Shown: positions 7,817-16,460 of the stretch, in pieces
How the letters are laid out: the number at the start of each line of letters is the position of its first letter
Numbering within the stretch: position 1 is the stretch's first letter
Origin: Gemmatimonadota bacterium
GTDB lineage: Bacteria > Gemmatimonadota > Gemmatimonadetes > Gemmatimonadales > Gemmatimonadaceae
Length of the DNA: 34,087 nt
Assembly: GCA_947471365.1 (NCBI GenBank)
Contig: CANIWQ010000020.1
Span: forward strand, 1-34,087
Direction: 5' to 3'
Notes under the pieces: generated by a model
Database searches by the model: none
Told to the model about the DNA's origin: nothing
Seen by the model: only the letters and a program-made list of their open reading frames with translations
Made by a program: the position numbers and the translations under genes

Positions 7817-8293
7817 TTACTCGGTGGCTTGCGGGGCGCAGCTGCAGGCACCCTGGTTCAATTTGGCACCGCACGTCGGGCACAACCCCTTGCAGTCGGG
7901 GGAGCAAAGCACGAAGGCGGGAACTTCCAATACCCATTGTTCACGGAGCGGGGGACGTAAATCCACTGAGGTGCCCTGACGACCAATGGTCAACGGGTAC
8001 ACATCCGGATCACCGTCCTGCTCCGTTTCCGAATCCGCAAAAATGAAATGGGACTCTGCCCCCACCTCCATTTCCACGTCCTGCAAACAGCGTGTGCATT
8101 CCGCAACGGCCTGACCAGCCAAGCGACCGTTGAAGTAAAAACGACCAAGCCCGGCAACCGACACACGTCCGGTTAACCGAATCGCCTTAATCGGCCGCGT
8201 ATCGCCTTCGATCCAAACGGCATCATCGCGGTCGAGTTCGCCGTTGACTTGCACGGCGGCGGCCGTAATAGACTGGGTTGGGAACGACAGCAT
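7817..8293 (-). CDS. yceD: YceD/DUF177 family protein, probable large-subunit rRNA accumulation factor
   Basis: This 158-residue protein belongs to the DUF177 (YceD) family, which is encoded beside rpmF in most bacteria and is linked to 23S rRNA accumulation. It has the central CTRCLQDVEM motif (CxxC) and a C-terminal cysteine-rich tail with CSPDCKGLCPTCG and CSC, which could bind a metal ion such as zinc. The ATG is at 8293-8291. No Shine-Dalgarno precedes it, but a sigma70-like promoter ends 8 bases upstream, so the message may be leaderless. It is the first gene of the fab/mqn operon. Molecular function of the family is not fully settled, so the product name is kept general. Confidence 0.9.
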   Translation of the reverse strand: MLSFPTQSITAAAVQVNGELDRDDAVWIEGDTRPIKAIRLTGRVSVAGLGRFYFNGRLAGQAVAECTRCLQDVEMEVGAESHFIFADSETEQDGDPDVYPLTIGRQGTSVDLRPPLREQWVLEVPAFVLCSPDCKGLCPTCGAKLNQGACSCAPQATE

Positions 8294-8301
8294 AACATAG
8301 G

Positions 8302-8330
8302 AATGTAACCAGGGAATCGGGCGGGGTCAA
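8302..8330 (-). promoter_or_regulatory. Candidate sigma70 promoter of the yceD-fab-mqn operon
   Basis: On the minus strand TTGACC (8330-8325) is followed by a 17-bp spacer and TACATT (8307-8302), a good -35/-10 pair. Only 8 bases separate the -10 box from the yceD ATG. Initiation at the usual distance would fall on or within 2 bases of the ATG, giving a leaderless or nearly leaderless mRNA. Inferred from sequence only. Confidence 0.6.
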
Positions 8331-8367
8331 CTTGCGGTGGTTGCGTAAGTTACGCGCCTTTGAGCGA

Positions 8368-8403
8368 CGAAGGCGCCCCCCGGAGCCCGGGGGGCGCCCT
8401 TCG
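8368..8403 (-). terminator. Strong GC-rich hairpin after ndk, probable terminator without a U-tract
   Basis: The arms GGCGCCCCCCGG (8372-8383) and CCGGGGGGCGCC (8387-8398) pair perfectly across a 3-base loop; flanking CGAA/TTCG extends the stem to about 16 bp with one bulged base. It lies about 60 bp after the ndk stop and upstream of the fab promoter, where a transcription boundary is expected. There is no T-run on either side, so a classical rho-independent terminator is not certain. Confidence 0.55.
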
Positions 8404-8463
8404 ACCGCTCCTGAGCCCCAAGAAATGAGCACCAGAAGCGACCCGCCAGCCCTGCGACGAACC

Positions 8464-8886
8464 CTAACGGATGAGGTCCGTCTCAGCGAAGAAGAAGCGC
8501 GATTCACGGGCCGCGTTCTCGTCCGAATCCGAGGCATGAATCGCATTCTTGCCCTTGGACTCTGCGTACAGTTTGCGCACCGTCCCCTCAGCCGCCTCGG
8601 CTGGGTCCGTGGCGCCAATGGCGTCACGAAGGGCCAGCACGGCGTCGGCCTTCTCGAGCACCATCGGCATGCAGTAGCCGCTGGTCATGAACTCCACGAG
8701 TTCGCCATAGAACGGGCGCCCCGCATGCACCGCATAGAACTCGCCGGCCTGCGCCTGCGAGAGCTTCATGACGCGCGAGGCGATGAGCTTGAATCCCTTT
8801 TTTTCGAGCAGCGCGAGAATGTTGCCCGCGTTATTCGCCGCAAAGGCGTCGGGTTTGATGATGGTCAGTGTTCTGTTCGCAGCCAT
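8464..8886 (-). CDS. ndk: Nucleoside diphosphate kinase
   Basis: This 140-residue cytoplasmic enzyme transfers the gamma-phosphate between nucleoside triphosphates and diphosphates through a phosphohistidine. The N-terminal ANRTLTIIKPDA and the catalytic histidine H117 in NAIHASDS are diagnostic, and the length is standard. The ATG at 8886-8884 has only a weak purine stretch (GTAGAGA) upstream. It lies 63 bp downstream of sucD and probably shares its transcript; the pairing makes sense because succinyl-CoA synthetase makes ATP or GTP and Ndk interconverts them. The spacer upstream carries a GTTAAC repeat array that might be regulatory. Confidence 0.97.
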   Translation of the reverse strand: MAANRTLTIIKPDAFAANNAGNILALLEKKGFKLIASRVMKLSQAQAGEFYAVHAGRPFYGELVEFMTSGYCMPMVLEKADAVLALRDAIGATDPAEAAEGTVRKLYAESKGKNAIHASDSDENAARESRFFFAETDLIR

Positions 8887-8902
8887 GGTCTCTACAATGC
8901 GG

Positions 8903-8944
8903 GTTAACAGTAGGCGGTTAACGGTAAACCGTTAACGGTAAACG
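8903..8944. repeat. Three 14-bp direct repeats beginning GTTAAC, between sucD and ndk
   Basis: Units occupy 8903-8916, 8917-8930 and 8931-8944. The second and third differ only in the last base; the first matches the third at 11 of 14 positions. GTTAAC recurs at exact 14-bp spacing, and ACCGTTAACGGT (8928-8939) is a perfect 12-bp palindrome across the junction of units two and three. It could be a binding site array or a simple expansion. Confidence 0.85.
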
Positions 8945-8949
8945 ACGAC

Positions 8950-9822
8950 CTACTTGAGTCCTGCCTTGATTAGGTCAACGAAATCGATCGGACGCTGGGC
9001 GACTCCCATGCCCGCGGCCTTGAAGGCCTCGATCTTTTCGGCGGCCGTACCCGCCGAACCGGAGATGATCGCGCCTGCGTGTCCCATGCGACGGCCTGGG
9101 GGCGCCGTCTGGCCTGCAATGAATCCCACTACCGGCTTGGTCATGTGGTGCTTTACAAAGTCGGCAGCTTCCTGCTCATCCGTTCCGCCGATTTCACCCA
9201 TCATGGCGACGGCCTTGGTGTGCGGATCCTTCTCGAACGCCTCGAGGCAGTCGATGAAGTTGGTGCCGTTGATCGGATCGCCGCCGATGCCGACGCAGCT
9301 CGTCTGACCAATGCCAGCGCGTGTGAGCTGATAGACGATTTCATACGTGAGCGTGCCCGAGCGGCTGACTACGCCCACCGGGCCCGGCGCGCAAATACGG
9401 CCGGGGATAATGCCGACCTTCGATTCACCTGGGGAGATGAGCCCCGGGCAGTTCGGACCGAGCAGACGGGCGCCACGTTCCTTCACGAACGGATACACGC
9501 GCGTCATGTCGAGCACCGGCACGCCTTCGGTGATGCAGACCACGAGCGCGCAGCCGGCGTCCACCGCTTCCATGATGGCGTCAGCAGCGCCCATGGGCGG
9601 CACATAGATGACGGCGGTGTTGGCGCCAGTTTTGTCGACCGCGTCGTACACCGTGTTGAACACGGGAACAGTGCCTTCGAACGTCTGTCCGCCTTTTCCC
9701 GGGGTGACGCCGGCGACGACCTGCGTGCCGTACTCAATCATCTGCTTGGTGTGGAACGAACCGTCGCGTCCGGTGATGCCCTGCACCACCAGCTTGGTGT
9801 CCTTATTGATGAAAATGCTCAC
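8950..9822 (-). CDS. sucD: Succinyl-CoA synthetase alpha subunit
   Basis: This 290-residue subunit, with SucC, converts succinyl-CoA to succinate with substrate-level phosphorylation in the citric acid cycle. It holds the CoA-binding Rossmann region ([18 protein letters not shown]) and the phosphorylated active-site histidine H248 in GHAGAIISG. Length is typical. The start is GTG at 9822-9820, which overlaps the sucC TGA stop by 4 bases (GTGA), the classic arrangement for translational coupling of the two subunits. The next gene downstream is ndk. The nucleotide preference is set by the beta subunit and cannot be decided here. Confidence 0.97.
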   Translation of the reverse strand: MSIFINKDTKLVVQGITGRDGSFHTKQMIEYGTQVVAGVTPGKGGQTFEGTVPVFNTVYDAVDKTGANTAVIYVPPMGAADAIMEAVDAGCALVVCITEGVPVLDMTRVYPFVKERGARLLGPNCPGLISPGESKVGIIPGRICAPGPVGVVSRSGTLTYEIVYQLTRAGIGQTSCVGIGGDPINGTNFIDCLEAFEKDPHTKAVAMMGEIGGTDEQEAADFVKHHMTKPVVGFIAGQTAPPGRRMGHAGAIISGSAGTAAEKIEAFKAAGMGVAQRPIDFVDLIKAGLK

Positions 9823-10964
9823 GCGGCCTTTCCTCCCTTCGCCAGCTGCACGGCTTTCTTGACGGCTTCGTCCATGTCGTTCGACGCGGTGAATCCGTTC
9901 TCGGTGAGAATCTTCATAGCGATTTCTTCGTTGGTGCCCGTGAGCCGAATGACAATCGGCACCTTGAGCGGATTGTTCTTGGTCGCGGTGACGATGCCAT
10001 TGGCCACGTCATCGGTACGCGTAATGCCACCGAAAATATTGAACAGGATGCATTTGACATTCGCATCCTCGGTGATGATGCGGAGCGCGTTGACCACCTT
10101 TTCCGGATTCGACGACCCGCCGATGTCGAGGAAGTTGGCGGGCTCGCCACCGTAGTACTTCACCAAGTCCATGGTCGCCATGGCCAAGCCGGCGCCATTC
10201 ACCACGCAGCCGACGTCGCCGTCGAGCTTGATGAACGTGAGGTTGCAGTTGCGCGCGTCCACTTCGCTCGGCGCTTCGCTGCTTTCGTCGCGCAGCGCGA
10301 CGATTTCGGGGCGGCGGTCGAGTTCGTTGTCGTCGACGACCATCTTGCCGTCGACGGCGAGCAACGTGCCGTCAGGTGTGCCGACGAGCGGGTTGATTTC
10401 GGCGAGCGAGCAGCCGCTCGCCATAAAGGCGGCGTAGAGCTGCTGCATGATCTTCGCCGCTTGCTTGACGAGCTTGATGTCGCTGTAGAGAAAGAAGCCC
10501 ATGCGCATCGCTTCGTAGCTGCGGAGACCGTAGCGCGTGTCGACGGGCAGATAGAGAATCTTTTCCGGCGTGTCGGCGGCCACCTGCTCAATGTCGATGC
10601 CACCGGCGGCGCTCACCATGAAGACCGGCTTTTTGCGCGAGCGGTCTACGATGATGCCAACGTAGGCCTCACTCGCGATGTCGGCGGCGACGGTGACGAG
10701 CACCTTCTCCACCGTGAGTCCCTTGATCTGCATGCCGAGGATGGCCGTGGCCTTTTCCTTGGCGTCAGCGGGCGTTTTGCAGAACTTCACGCCACCGGCC
10801 TTCCCGCGACCGCCCGCATGAACCTGCGCCTTTACCATAACGGCCGTCCCGAGCTTGATGGCGAGTTGCTCCGCCTGCTCAGGGGTCGTGGCAATGTCAC
10901 CTGCCGGAATCGGCACGCCGAAACCGCGCAGGATTTCCTTCGCCTGATATTCGTGGATATTCAT
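9819..10964 (-). CDS. sucC: Succinyl-CoA synthetase (ADP- or GDP-forming) beta subunit
   Basis: This 381-residue ATP-grasp subunit binds the nucleotide and succinate. The start [17 protein letters not shown] is the family N-terminus, and [17 protein letters not shown] is the ATP-grasp nucleotide loop; the C-terminal domain contains the conserved FNIFGGITR turn. The frame is open back to 11087, but I choose the ATG at 10964-10962 because all SucC proteins begin this way and the extra 41 residues look like upstream sequence. No obvious Shine-Dalgarno is visible. A 62-bp gap separates it from the UPF0182 gene; I see no clear terminator or promoter in it. Confidence 0.96.
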   Translation of the reverse strand: MNIHEYQAKEILRGFGVPIPAGDIATTPEQAEQLAIKLGTAVMVKAQVHAGGRGKAGGVKFCKTPADAKEKATAILGMQIKGLTVEKVLVTVAADIASEAYVGIIVDRSRKKPVFMVSAAGGIDIEQVAADTPEKILYLPVDTRYGLRSYEAMRMGFFLYSDIKLVKQAAKIMQQLYAAFMASGCSLAEINPLVGTPDGTLLAVDGKMVVDDNELDRRPEIVALRDESSEAPSEVDARNCNLTFIKLDGDVGCVVNGAGLAMATMDLVKYYGGEPANFLDIGGSSNPEKVVNALRIITEDANVKCILFNIFGGITRTDDVANGIVTATKNNPLKVPIVIRLTGTNEEIAMKILTENGFTASNDMDEAVKKAVQLAKGGKAA

Positions 10965-11026
10965 CAGAAAAACCGGGAAGAGGTCACGAGCAAGACAGCC
11001 TTGGAAAATACCGAAAAGCGCGGCGA

Positions 11027-13492
11027 TTAGGGAGCGGCACGGAGCAGTTTTCCGAGCGCACCAAAAGCGTCCCCAAACGCATGCCAATCGCCGCTGCGAA
11101 TCGCACGCTCCATAGCAACGTAGAGTGCGGCGGCACGGTCACGGAGCGCGGCGGGCAGCTGTTCGCTGCCGACGGCACCGTGCCCCAGCGCCTCCGCCAG
11201 GGAGTGGCCGGTTCGAATGACCGCCGCCCCCCTATCTCCGGAGGGGACGACGGCGGTAGCGACCGCCACGAGGCGCGGGGGCTCGTCCGCCGGCCAGTCG
11301 TAAAAGGACTGTGTGTACGCGATTCCCATCGGAACCGGCACTACGGTCACCCGGCCTCGCCGTGGGGCGCTGAGGCCTTTGGTGAGTCCCGCGCTGTCCA
11401 CGGCGTGCTGCATGGCTCCCATCAGCGCGGTCCACTGCCCCGCCCGCTCGCGCGCATACCAGCGGGTATGGGGCGCGGGGCCGCCCGTGGCCACGAGGGT
11501 CCCACGCACCGCGTCGTCCGCCCCAATCAATGCCACCGACCAGGCGAGCACGGGATCCGTGCCTGGGCCCACCAACGGCGCCGGTCCGTGCTCTACGAGC
11601 TCGGTGTCCGCATCATCCCCCAGCGAAGTGGCGCGCGGCGGCGTGGAGTCGTTGGTGAAGCCGGTGCGCGTCAGCACGCGGGACTGTAGCGTGAGGAGGT
11701 CTAGGTTCCCCTGCCGCCGCGCCGCAATGGATGGATCGAGCGACGTGATGGGCCGAAACAACTGCGGAAGACGCGCGACCCATGACTTGGCGATTGGATC
11801 GAGTTGCGCGTCGGCATAGAACGTCACCTCGCCGGACATGGCCTGTACGACGGCAAGGGCGGCGTGCCGCACGTAGCGTCGCGACGCGCCATTAAACGGC
11901 ACCGCCTCGGAGAGCGGATAGGCATCGCTCACGGCGTACAGATCCACCAACCAGAGCAGCGAGTCGCCCGTCACCACGGCTTGCATAGTGTGACCGGCCT
12001 CAAAAAACGGCACGAGACGCGCGAGGCGGTCCGTGATATCTCGATGAAAGAGCACGCGCGTCCGTGCCGAGACTGGCGCGTCGAACGCGAGGATCGGTTT
12101 GCGCAGATGCAGGGCGTGGAGCACGCGTTGCGATGGCGTCACGAACGCGGGGGCGAGCACATGCGATGGCGTGTCGAGCACGATCGCGTATGGCGGTGCG
12201 CCGGCCCACACGCGCACCCCCCGCAGTTGCCTCCGACCGTCCGTTGCACCGTCATCCCAGGTGGGACGCGCACGCCCTCGCGCATCCACGCCCGCGGCAT
12301 CGCGACCAATCACCCACCAGTCTGCGGCGGCATCGCCGGAGCGCGCCAGTACACGAGCCCGCACGCCTGTCGTGGTCGCATCGAACGCTGCGCCGGCGGT
12401 CGTCACACCTCGACGTGCAAACTCCGCGTCATGCACCAGCGCCGACGGATCCCACGGCGAGAGTTTGCTCGGCAGCTCTGCCATCGCGTACGGTGAGAGG
12501 CGAAGCGAATCTGCATTACCGATGCGTTCAAGTGCGAAGGCGTGGCGGGTGAAGGCCGCGCGCGTGGTTAGGTACGGGCGGTCGGCGGATCGGCGCACCG
12601 CGTCGCTCGTTGCCCACGCAAAGACGGCGGGAGCGAACGTACGCTCGACGGGCCCTGCCAAAAGGAGGACGCCGAGAAGTGAGAGGAGCACACGGAAATA
12701 CCCGTGCCAGCCAGCCCACAACACGACGGCGGACGCGAGGAGCGCACCGAGCGAGAGACCGGTGAGCGCCGACGTGGCGCCGCGATGGTCAAACGCCACA
12801 AAGGCGCCCTCGGGGCCGCTGCCGCTCATCACGAGATCCATGGCGTCGAGGCGGTAACTCCACGCCAACAACAGCAGGAGGGTGGCCGCGAGTACCGAGA
12901 GATGTCGGCGCACGTACACCGAGATGTGGACGACCCCGCGTTCCCAGCGCAAACTCGGCGTGACGGCATAGAGAACCACGCAGAGCGTACTGACCAACAG
13001 CGCGGCACCCATGCTCCATTCGTACATCGACCGTTCGAACGGCAGGTGATACACATAGAAGCCGACGTCCCGATCGCGAAACGGTTCCAGCTCACCAAAG
13101 GGCAGACCGACGCGGGCGAGCGCCGCGAGCGTCCATGCGTCCTGCGCGCCCGCCAGCAACACCGCGACGATCGCCGCCAGCGTCACGACTCCGAACGTCA
13201 GAAAACGCCCGGGAACCGCCTCGGAGAAGTCGAGCCCGCCGAGCCGGCGCGGCAGCACCATGGACACAATGGATCGGCGGACGGCATAGAGATGGAGCGC
13301 GGTGAAGACGAAGGCGGTAATTGCGCAGGCGGCGCGCATCCCCCACTCGAACGTCAACTGCATCCGGTACACGGGGAGCGCCCCCATGACCTCGAACCAG
13401 GTCCACTCGCCGTAGAGTGATGCAACTACGCGGCCGATCACCAACAGCAACGCGCCGCAGGCAGCGAGCAGCAGAAGCCACCGTCGCGGCAT
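11027..13492 (-). CDS. UPF0182 (COG1615) family membrane protein
   Basis: This roughly 821-residue protein has about seven N-terminal transmembrane segments in the first 290 residues and a large soluble C-terminal region. The conserved segment DRDVGFYVYHLPFERSMYEW (about 140-160) and the ADRPYLTTRAAFTRHAF stretch after the last membrane segment are typical of UPF0182. Members are usually 900-1000 residues, so this one is somewhat short. Function is not known for the family. The start is ambiguous by one codon: GTG at 13495 is immediately followed by ATG at 13492, which I use. It begins only a few bases after the phosphomutase stop, so the two are in one operon; whether they share a role is unknown. 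Confidence 0.85.
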   Translation of the reverse strand: MPRRWLLLLAACGALLLVIGRVVASLYGEWTWFEVMGALPVYRMQLTFEWGMRAACAITAFVFTALHLYAVRRSIVSMVLPRRLGGLDFSEAVPGRFLTFGVVTLAAIVAVLLAGAQDAWTLAALARVGLPFGELEPFRDRDVGFYVYHLPFERSMYEWSMGAALLVSTLCVVLYAVTPSLRWERGVVHISVYVRRHLSVLAATLLLLLAWSYRLDAMDLVMSGSGPEGAFVAFDHRGATSALTGLSLGALLASAVVLWAGWHGYFRVLLSLLGVLLLAGPVERTFAPAVFAWATSDAVRRSADRPYLTTRAAFTRHAFALERIGNADSLRLSPYAMAELPSKLSPWDPSALVHDAEFARRGVTTAGAAFDATTTGVRARVLARSGDAAADWWVIGRDAAGVDARGRARPTWDDGATDGRRQLRGVRVWAGAPPYAIVLDTPSHVLAPAFVTPSQRVLHALHLRKPILAFDAPVSARTRVLFHRDITDRLARLVPFFEAGHTMQAVVTGDSLLWLVDLYAVSDAYPLSEAVPFNGASRRYVRHAALAVVQAMSGEVTFYADAQLDPIAKSWVARLPQLFRPITSLDPSIAARRQGNLDLLTLQSRVLTRTGFTNDSTPPRATSLGDDADTELVEHGPAPLVGPGTDPVLAWSVALIGADDAVRGTLVATGGPAPHTRWYARERAGQWTALMGAMQHAVDSAGLTKGLSAPRRGRVTVVPVPMGIAYTQSFYDWPADEPPRLVAVATAVVPSGDRGAAVIRTGHSLAEALGHGAVGSEQLPAALRDRAAALYVAMERAIRSGDWHAFGDAFGALGKLLRAAP

Positions 13493-13496
13493 CACG

Positions 13497-14870
13497 TCAC
13501 ACGGTGGGGAATGATACGCCCTGCGAGGCGAGCCATCCCGCGACGTCGTCGCGAATGGCGTCCAGTCGCGCCTGACTCAGTGCCTCAAAGCGCACGACCA
13601 GAATCGGTTGCGTATTGGAGGCGCGAATCAGGCCCCACCCATCGCCGTACAGAATACGCACGCCGTCCACATCGATCACGTCGTGACGCGCGCGAAAATA
13701 CGCGGTGGCGGCTTCGACAATCGCGAACTTTCGTTCGTCGGGGCAATCCACGCGGATTTCCGGCGTGGACACATAGTGGGGAATGTCCGCGAGGAGTTCG
13801 TGCACGGGGCGGTTGGCATCGGCGACAATCCGCAGGACGCGCGCCGCCCCATAGATGGCGTCGTCGTGGCCGTAGAACCCTTCAGTAAAAAACATATGAC
13901 CACTCATCTCGCCCGCGAGGGGCGCCTGCAACTCTTTCATCTTTTCCTTGATGAGCGAGTGCCCCGTCTTCCACATCACCGGCGTGCCGCCAGCGGCGGC
14001 GATAGCGTCCGGCAGCGCTTGTGAGCACTTCACGTCGAATATGATGGAATGCCCTGCCCCCGTGCGCGCGAGCACATCGCGCGCATACAGAATGAGCAAG
14101 TAGTCGCCCCAGATGATGGTCCCGTGCGCGTCGACGATGCCAATGCGATCCGCATCCCCGTCGAATCCAATGCCGATGTCCGCCTTTTCCCGCCGCACGG
14201 CCGCAATGAGATCTTGCAGGTTCTCCACCACCGTTGGATCGGGGTGGTGATTGGGAAAGGTGCCGTCGCTGTCCGCAAACAAGAGCGTTGGCGTGATGCC
14301 AAGTCGCGGGAACAGCTGTGGCGCCACCAAGGCGCCGACGCCATTGCCGCAGTCAATCACGGCTTTGAGCGGACGCGAGAGCGGACCGATGCGTGCGACC
14401 ACGTCATCCACATAGCGATCGATGACGGCGGCTTCCTGCATGGTGCCGGCGCCGGACGGAAAGGTGCCGGCCTCGATCAACTGCCGCAGCCGTTGAATCC
14501 CGTCGCCATGTAGCGACGCGGTTCCAACGCAAATCTTGAATCCGTTAAACTCCGGCGGATTGTGCGACCCTGTAATCTGAATTCCGCCGAACACGGGGAG
14601 GTGATGTAACGCCCAGTAGAGCAGTGGTGTCGGAACAACCCCGATATCGATGACACTGACGCCCGTCGCGCGCAGTCCGTGCACTAATGCGTCGCGCAGC
14701 GCCGTTCCGCTCGGCCGATTATCTCGCCCCACGGCGATGCAGGGCGTGATGCCGCGCTCCGCGAGCAGCGCACCGAAACCGCGACCGATGCCTTCCGCGG
14801 CTTCGATCGTGAGATCCTGTCCGACCACGCCACGAATGTCATACTGCCGAAAAATGCCGGGTGCGATCAT
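13497..14870 (-). CDS. Phosphomannomutase/phosphoglucomutase (AlgC-type)
   Basis: This 457-residue alpha-D-phosphohexomutase interconverts the 1- and 6-phosphates of glucose or mannose, feeding cell-envelope polysaccharide synthesis. The phosphoserine loop is TGSHNPPEFNG with S102, the magnesium loop is DGDADRIG with D237, D239 and D241, and the sugar-binding loop is GEMSGHMFF with E321 and S323, all in the order of the PMM/PGM subfamily (AlgC-like). GEMSGH fits dual glucose/mannose specificity. The ATG at 14870-14868 lies just downstream of the terminator that ends the nuo operon, so it needs its own promoter or read-through. ManB and Pgm names would both be defensible. Confidence 0.92.
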   Translation of the reverse strand: MIAPGIFRQYDIRGVVGQDLTIEAAEGIGRGFGALLAERGITPCIAVGRDNRPSGTALRDALVHGLRATGVSVIDIGVVPTPLLYWALHHLPVFGGIQITGSHNPPEFNGFKICVGTASLHGDGIQRLRQLIEAGTFPSGAGTMQEAAVIDRYVDDVVARIGPLSRPLKAVIDCGNGVGALVAPQLFPRLGITPTLLFADSDGTFPNHHPDPTVVENLQDLIAAVRREKADIGIGFDGDADRIGIVDAHGTIIWGDYLLILYARDVLARTGAGHSIIFDVKCSQALPDAIAAAGGTPVMWKTGHSLIKEKMKELQAPLAGEMSGHMFFTEGFYGHDDAIYGAARVLRIVADANRPVHELLADIPHYVSTPEIRVDCPDERKFAIVEAATAYFRARHDVIDVDGVRILYGDGWGLIRASNTQPILVVRFEALSQARLDAIRDDVAGWLASQGVSFPTV

Positions 14871-14880
14871 CGGTCTCTCG

Positions 14881-14919
14881 AAGGAAAACGGGGGCGGAGC
14901 GCGTCAGCGATCCGCCCCC
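14881..14919 (-). terminator. Rho-independent terminator at the end of the nuo operon
   Basis: On the minus strand, 21 bases after the nuoN stop, GGGGGCGGA (complement at 14911-14919) pairs perfectly with TCCGCCCCC (14890-14898) over a 12-base loop, followed by GTTTTCCTT (14889-14881). Stem plus T-rich tail fits intrinsic termination. Confidence 0.75.
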
Positions 14920-14939
14920 AGATGTTCACTACGCAGCGA

Positions 14940-16460
14940 TCAGCGGACGGACGTCGTACCCTGTGGCACCAACGCAGCCACGGGCGGGGTGGGCACGCTG
15001 GAGCGCGTGAGGCGCACCAACCGTGATGGGAAAATCCCGAGCCCGAGGATCGCGGCGATCGTGACGCCAAGGACGACACGCGTCAATTTGCCCGTCGCGG
15101 CAATCTCGACGGCATCCTCGGGGCGTGGCTTCATGAACATCGCGCGAATAACGCCCAGATAGTAGCCGGCGGATACCACCGACGTGAGCACCAACAGCAC
15201 GGCGAGTGGGATCAAATTGTACTGCGTCGTCAACGCGGCTTGCAGCAGATACCACTTGGCAAAGAACCCGACACCGCCGAAGATGGGAAAGCCGAGCAAG
15301 GCGAGCATGCAGGCGGCCATTCCGGCGGCAAGCCATGGGCGCGTCAACCAGAGTCCGTCGTAGTCAGCAATGTTCAGTCCCTGCTCACCCGCGCGACTGA
15401 CCGTAGCGACAACGGCGAATGCGCCGAATGTGGCAAAGGTGTACGCGAGTAAGTAGAACAGAAAGGCCGCCGATCCGAGACGTGAGCCGGCGAGCACCGC
15501 CAAGAGCAGGTAGCCACTGTGTGCGATGCTGGAGTACGCGAGCATGCGCTTGATGTTGCGTTGTGAAAGCGCCACGACGTTGCCCACGATCATCGTGAAC
15601 GCGGCCACCCACCAAAGTGGGGCGAACCATGCGAAGTCGACGAGATTGAAGGCGTCGATCCAGACACGGAAGAATGCCGCGAAGGCCGCCGCTTTGACCG
15701 CCGAGGCCATAAATGCGGTGATCGGCGTCGGCGCACCTTCGTACACATCGGGCGCCCACATATGGAACGGTACGGCTGCCACCTTGAACCCGAACCCAAC
15801 CAGCAAGAGACCGATGCCAACCATCAGCATGGCGTTGTGGTGCAGTTGGTACGAGAAGATGCGTTCGCCGATCACGGTGATGTTCGTCGATCCGGTGGCG
15901 CCGTAGACGAGGGCGATGCCGTACAGCAGAAATCCCGTGGCAAAGGCGCCGAGGAGGAAATACTTCAGCGCCGCTTCCGCCGAACGCTCGGAACGGCGGT
16001 TGATCCCCACGAGCACGTACACGGCAATCGACATCAGTTCGAGGCCGATGAACAGGATCATGAGATCCCGCGCCGCTGCCATAATCATCATGCCGCTGGT
16101 CGCGAACAACACGAGCACATGCGACTCGGCGTACCGAATGCCGTCGCGGACATTGTGCTCAATGCCCAGCGCGATGGTGCCCATCGCCGCCAGCAAGAAG
16201 ATGATGTCGGCCGCCCACCGGAACCGGTCCATGGCAATCACGCCAGGCCCAGCGGTGCCACCCTTGGCGCCAAACCAGAGCACCGAGAGGAAGGTAATGC
16301 CGAGGACGATCAGCGCCCCAAAGCCAACGGTGCGTTGATGGCCTTCACTTTCCGGACGCCACGCCGCGGCGAGCATGAGCAGCATCGCGCCGCCCATCAA
16401 GATGAGATCCGGGGTCAATGCTCCGAGGAGCTGACCGGGAATGAGCAGATCGTAGTTCAT
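14940..16460 (-). CDS. nuoN: NADH-quinone oxidoreductase subunit N
   Basis: This 506-residue antiporter-like membrane subunit of complex I takes part in proton pumping. About 14 hydrophobic helices are visible. The conserved glutamate helix reads FIGLELMSIAVYVLVGI and the lysine helix region reads KVAAVPFHMWAPDVYEGAPT, both hallmarks of the NuoL/M/N family, and the ITAFMASAVKAAAF stretch is typical of NuoN. The ATG at 16460-16458 overlaps the nuoM stop by 4 bases (ATGA). It is the last gene of the operon and is followed by an intrinsic terminator. Confidence 0.96.
   Translation of the reverse strand: MNYDLLIPGQLLGALTPDLILMGGAMLLMLAAAWRPESEGHQRTVGFGALIVLGITFLSVLWFGAKGGTAGPGVIAMDRFRWAADIIFLLAAMGTIALGIEHNVRDGIRYAESHVLVLFATSGMMIMAAARDLMILFIGLELMSIAVYVLVGINRRSERSAEAALKYFLLGAFATGFLLYGIALVYGATGSTNITVIGERIFSYQLHHNAMLMVGIGLLLVGFGFKVAAVPFHMWAPDVYEGAPTPITAFMASAVKAAAFAAFFRVWIDAFNLVDFAWFAPLWWVAAFTMIVGNVVALSQRNIKRMLAYSSIAHSGYLLLAVLAGSRLGSAAFLFYLLAYTFATFGAFAVVATVSRAGEQGLNIADYDGLWLTRPWLAAGMAACMLALLGFPIFGGVGFFAKWYLLQAALTTQYNLIPLAVLLVLTSVVSAGYYLGVIRAMFMKPRPEDAVEIAATGKLTRVVLGVTIAAILGLGIFPSRLVRLTRSSVPTPPVAALVPQGTTSVR

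Noticed and set aside
7629-7937. N-terminal extension of plsX by 103 codons
   Set aside because: It overlaps rpmF in a different frame and ends exactly before the conserved PlsX N-terminus; a TTG start with a Shine-Dalgarno explains the gene.
10965-11026. Promoter or terminator between the UPF0182 gene and sucC
   Set aside because: A TATTTT-like box is present but no matching -35 hexamer or stem-loop could be found.
10965-11087. N-terminal extension of sucC by 41 codons
   Set aside because: The [11 protein letters not shown] start is universal in SucC, and the extension covers the intergenic region and the end of the neighbouring gene.
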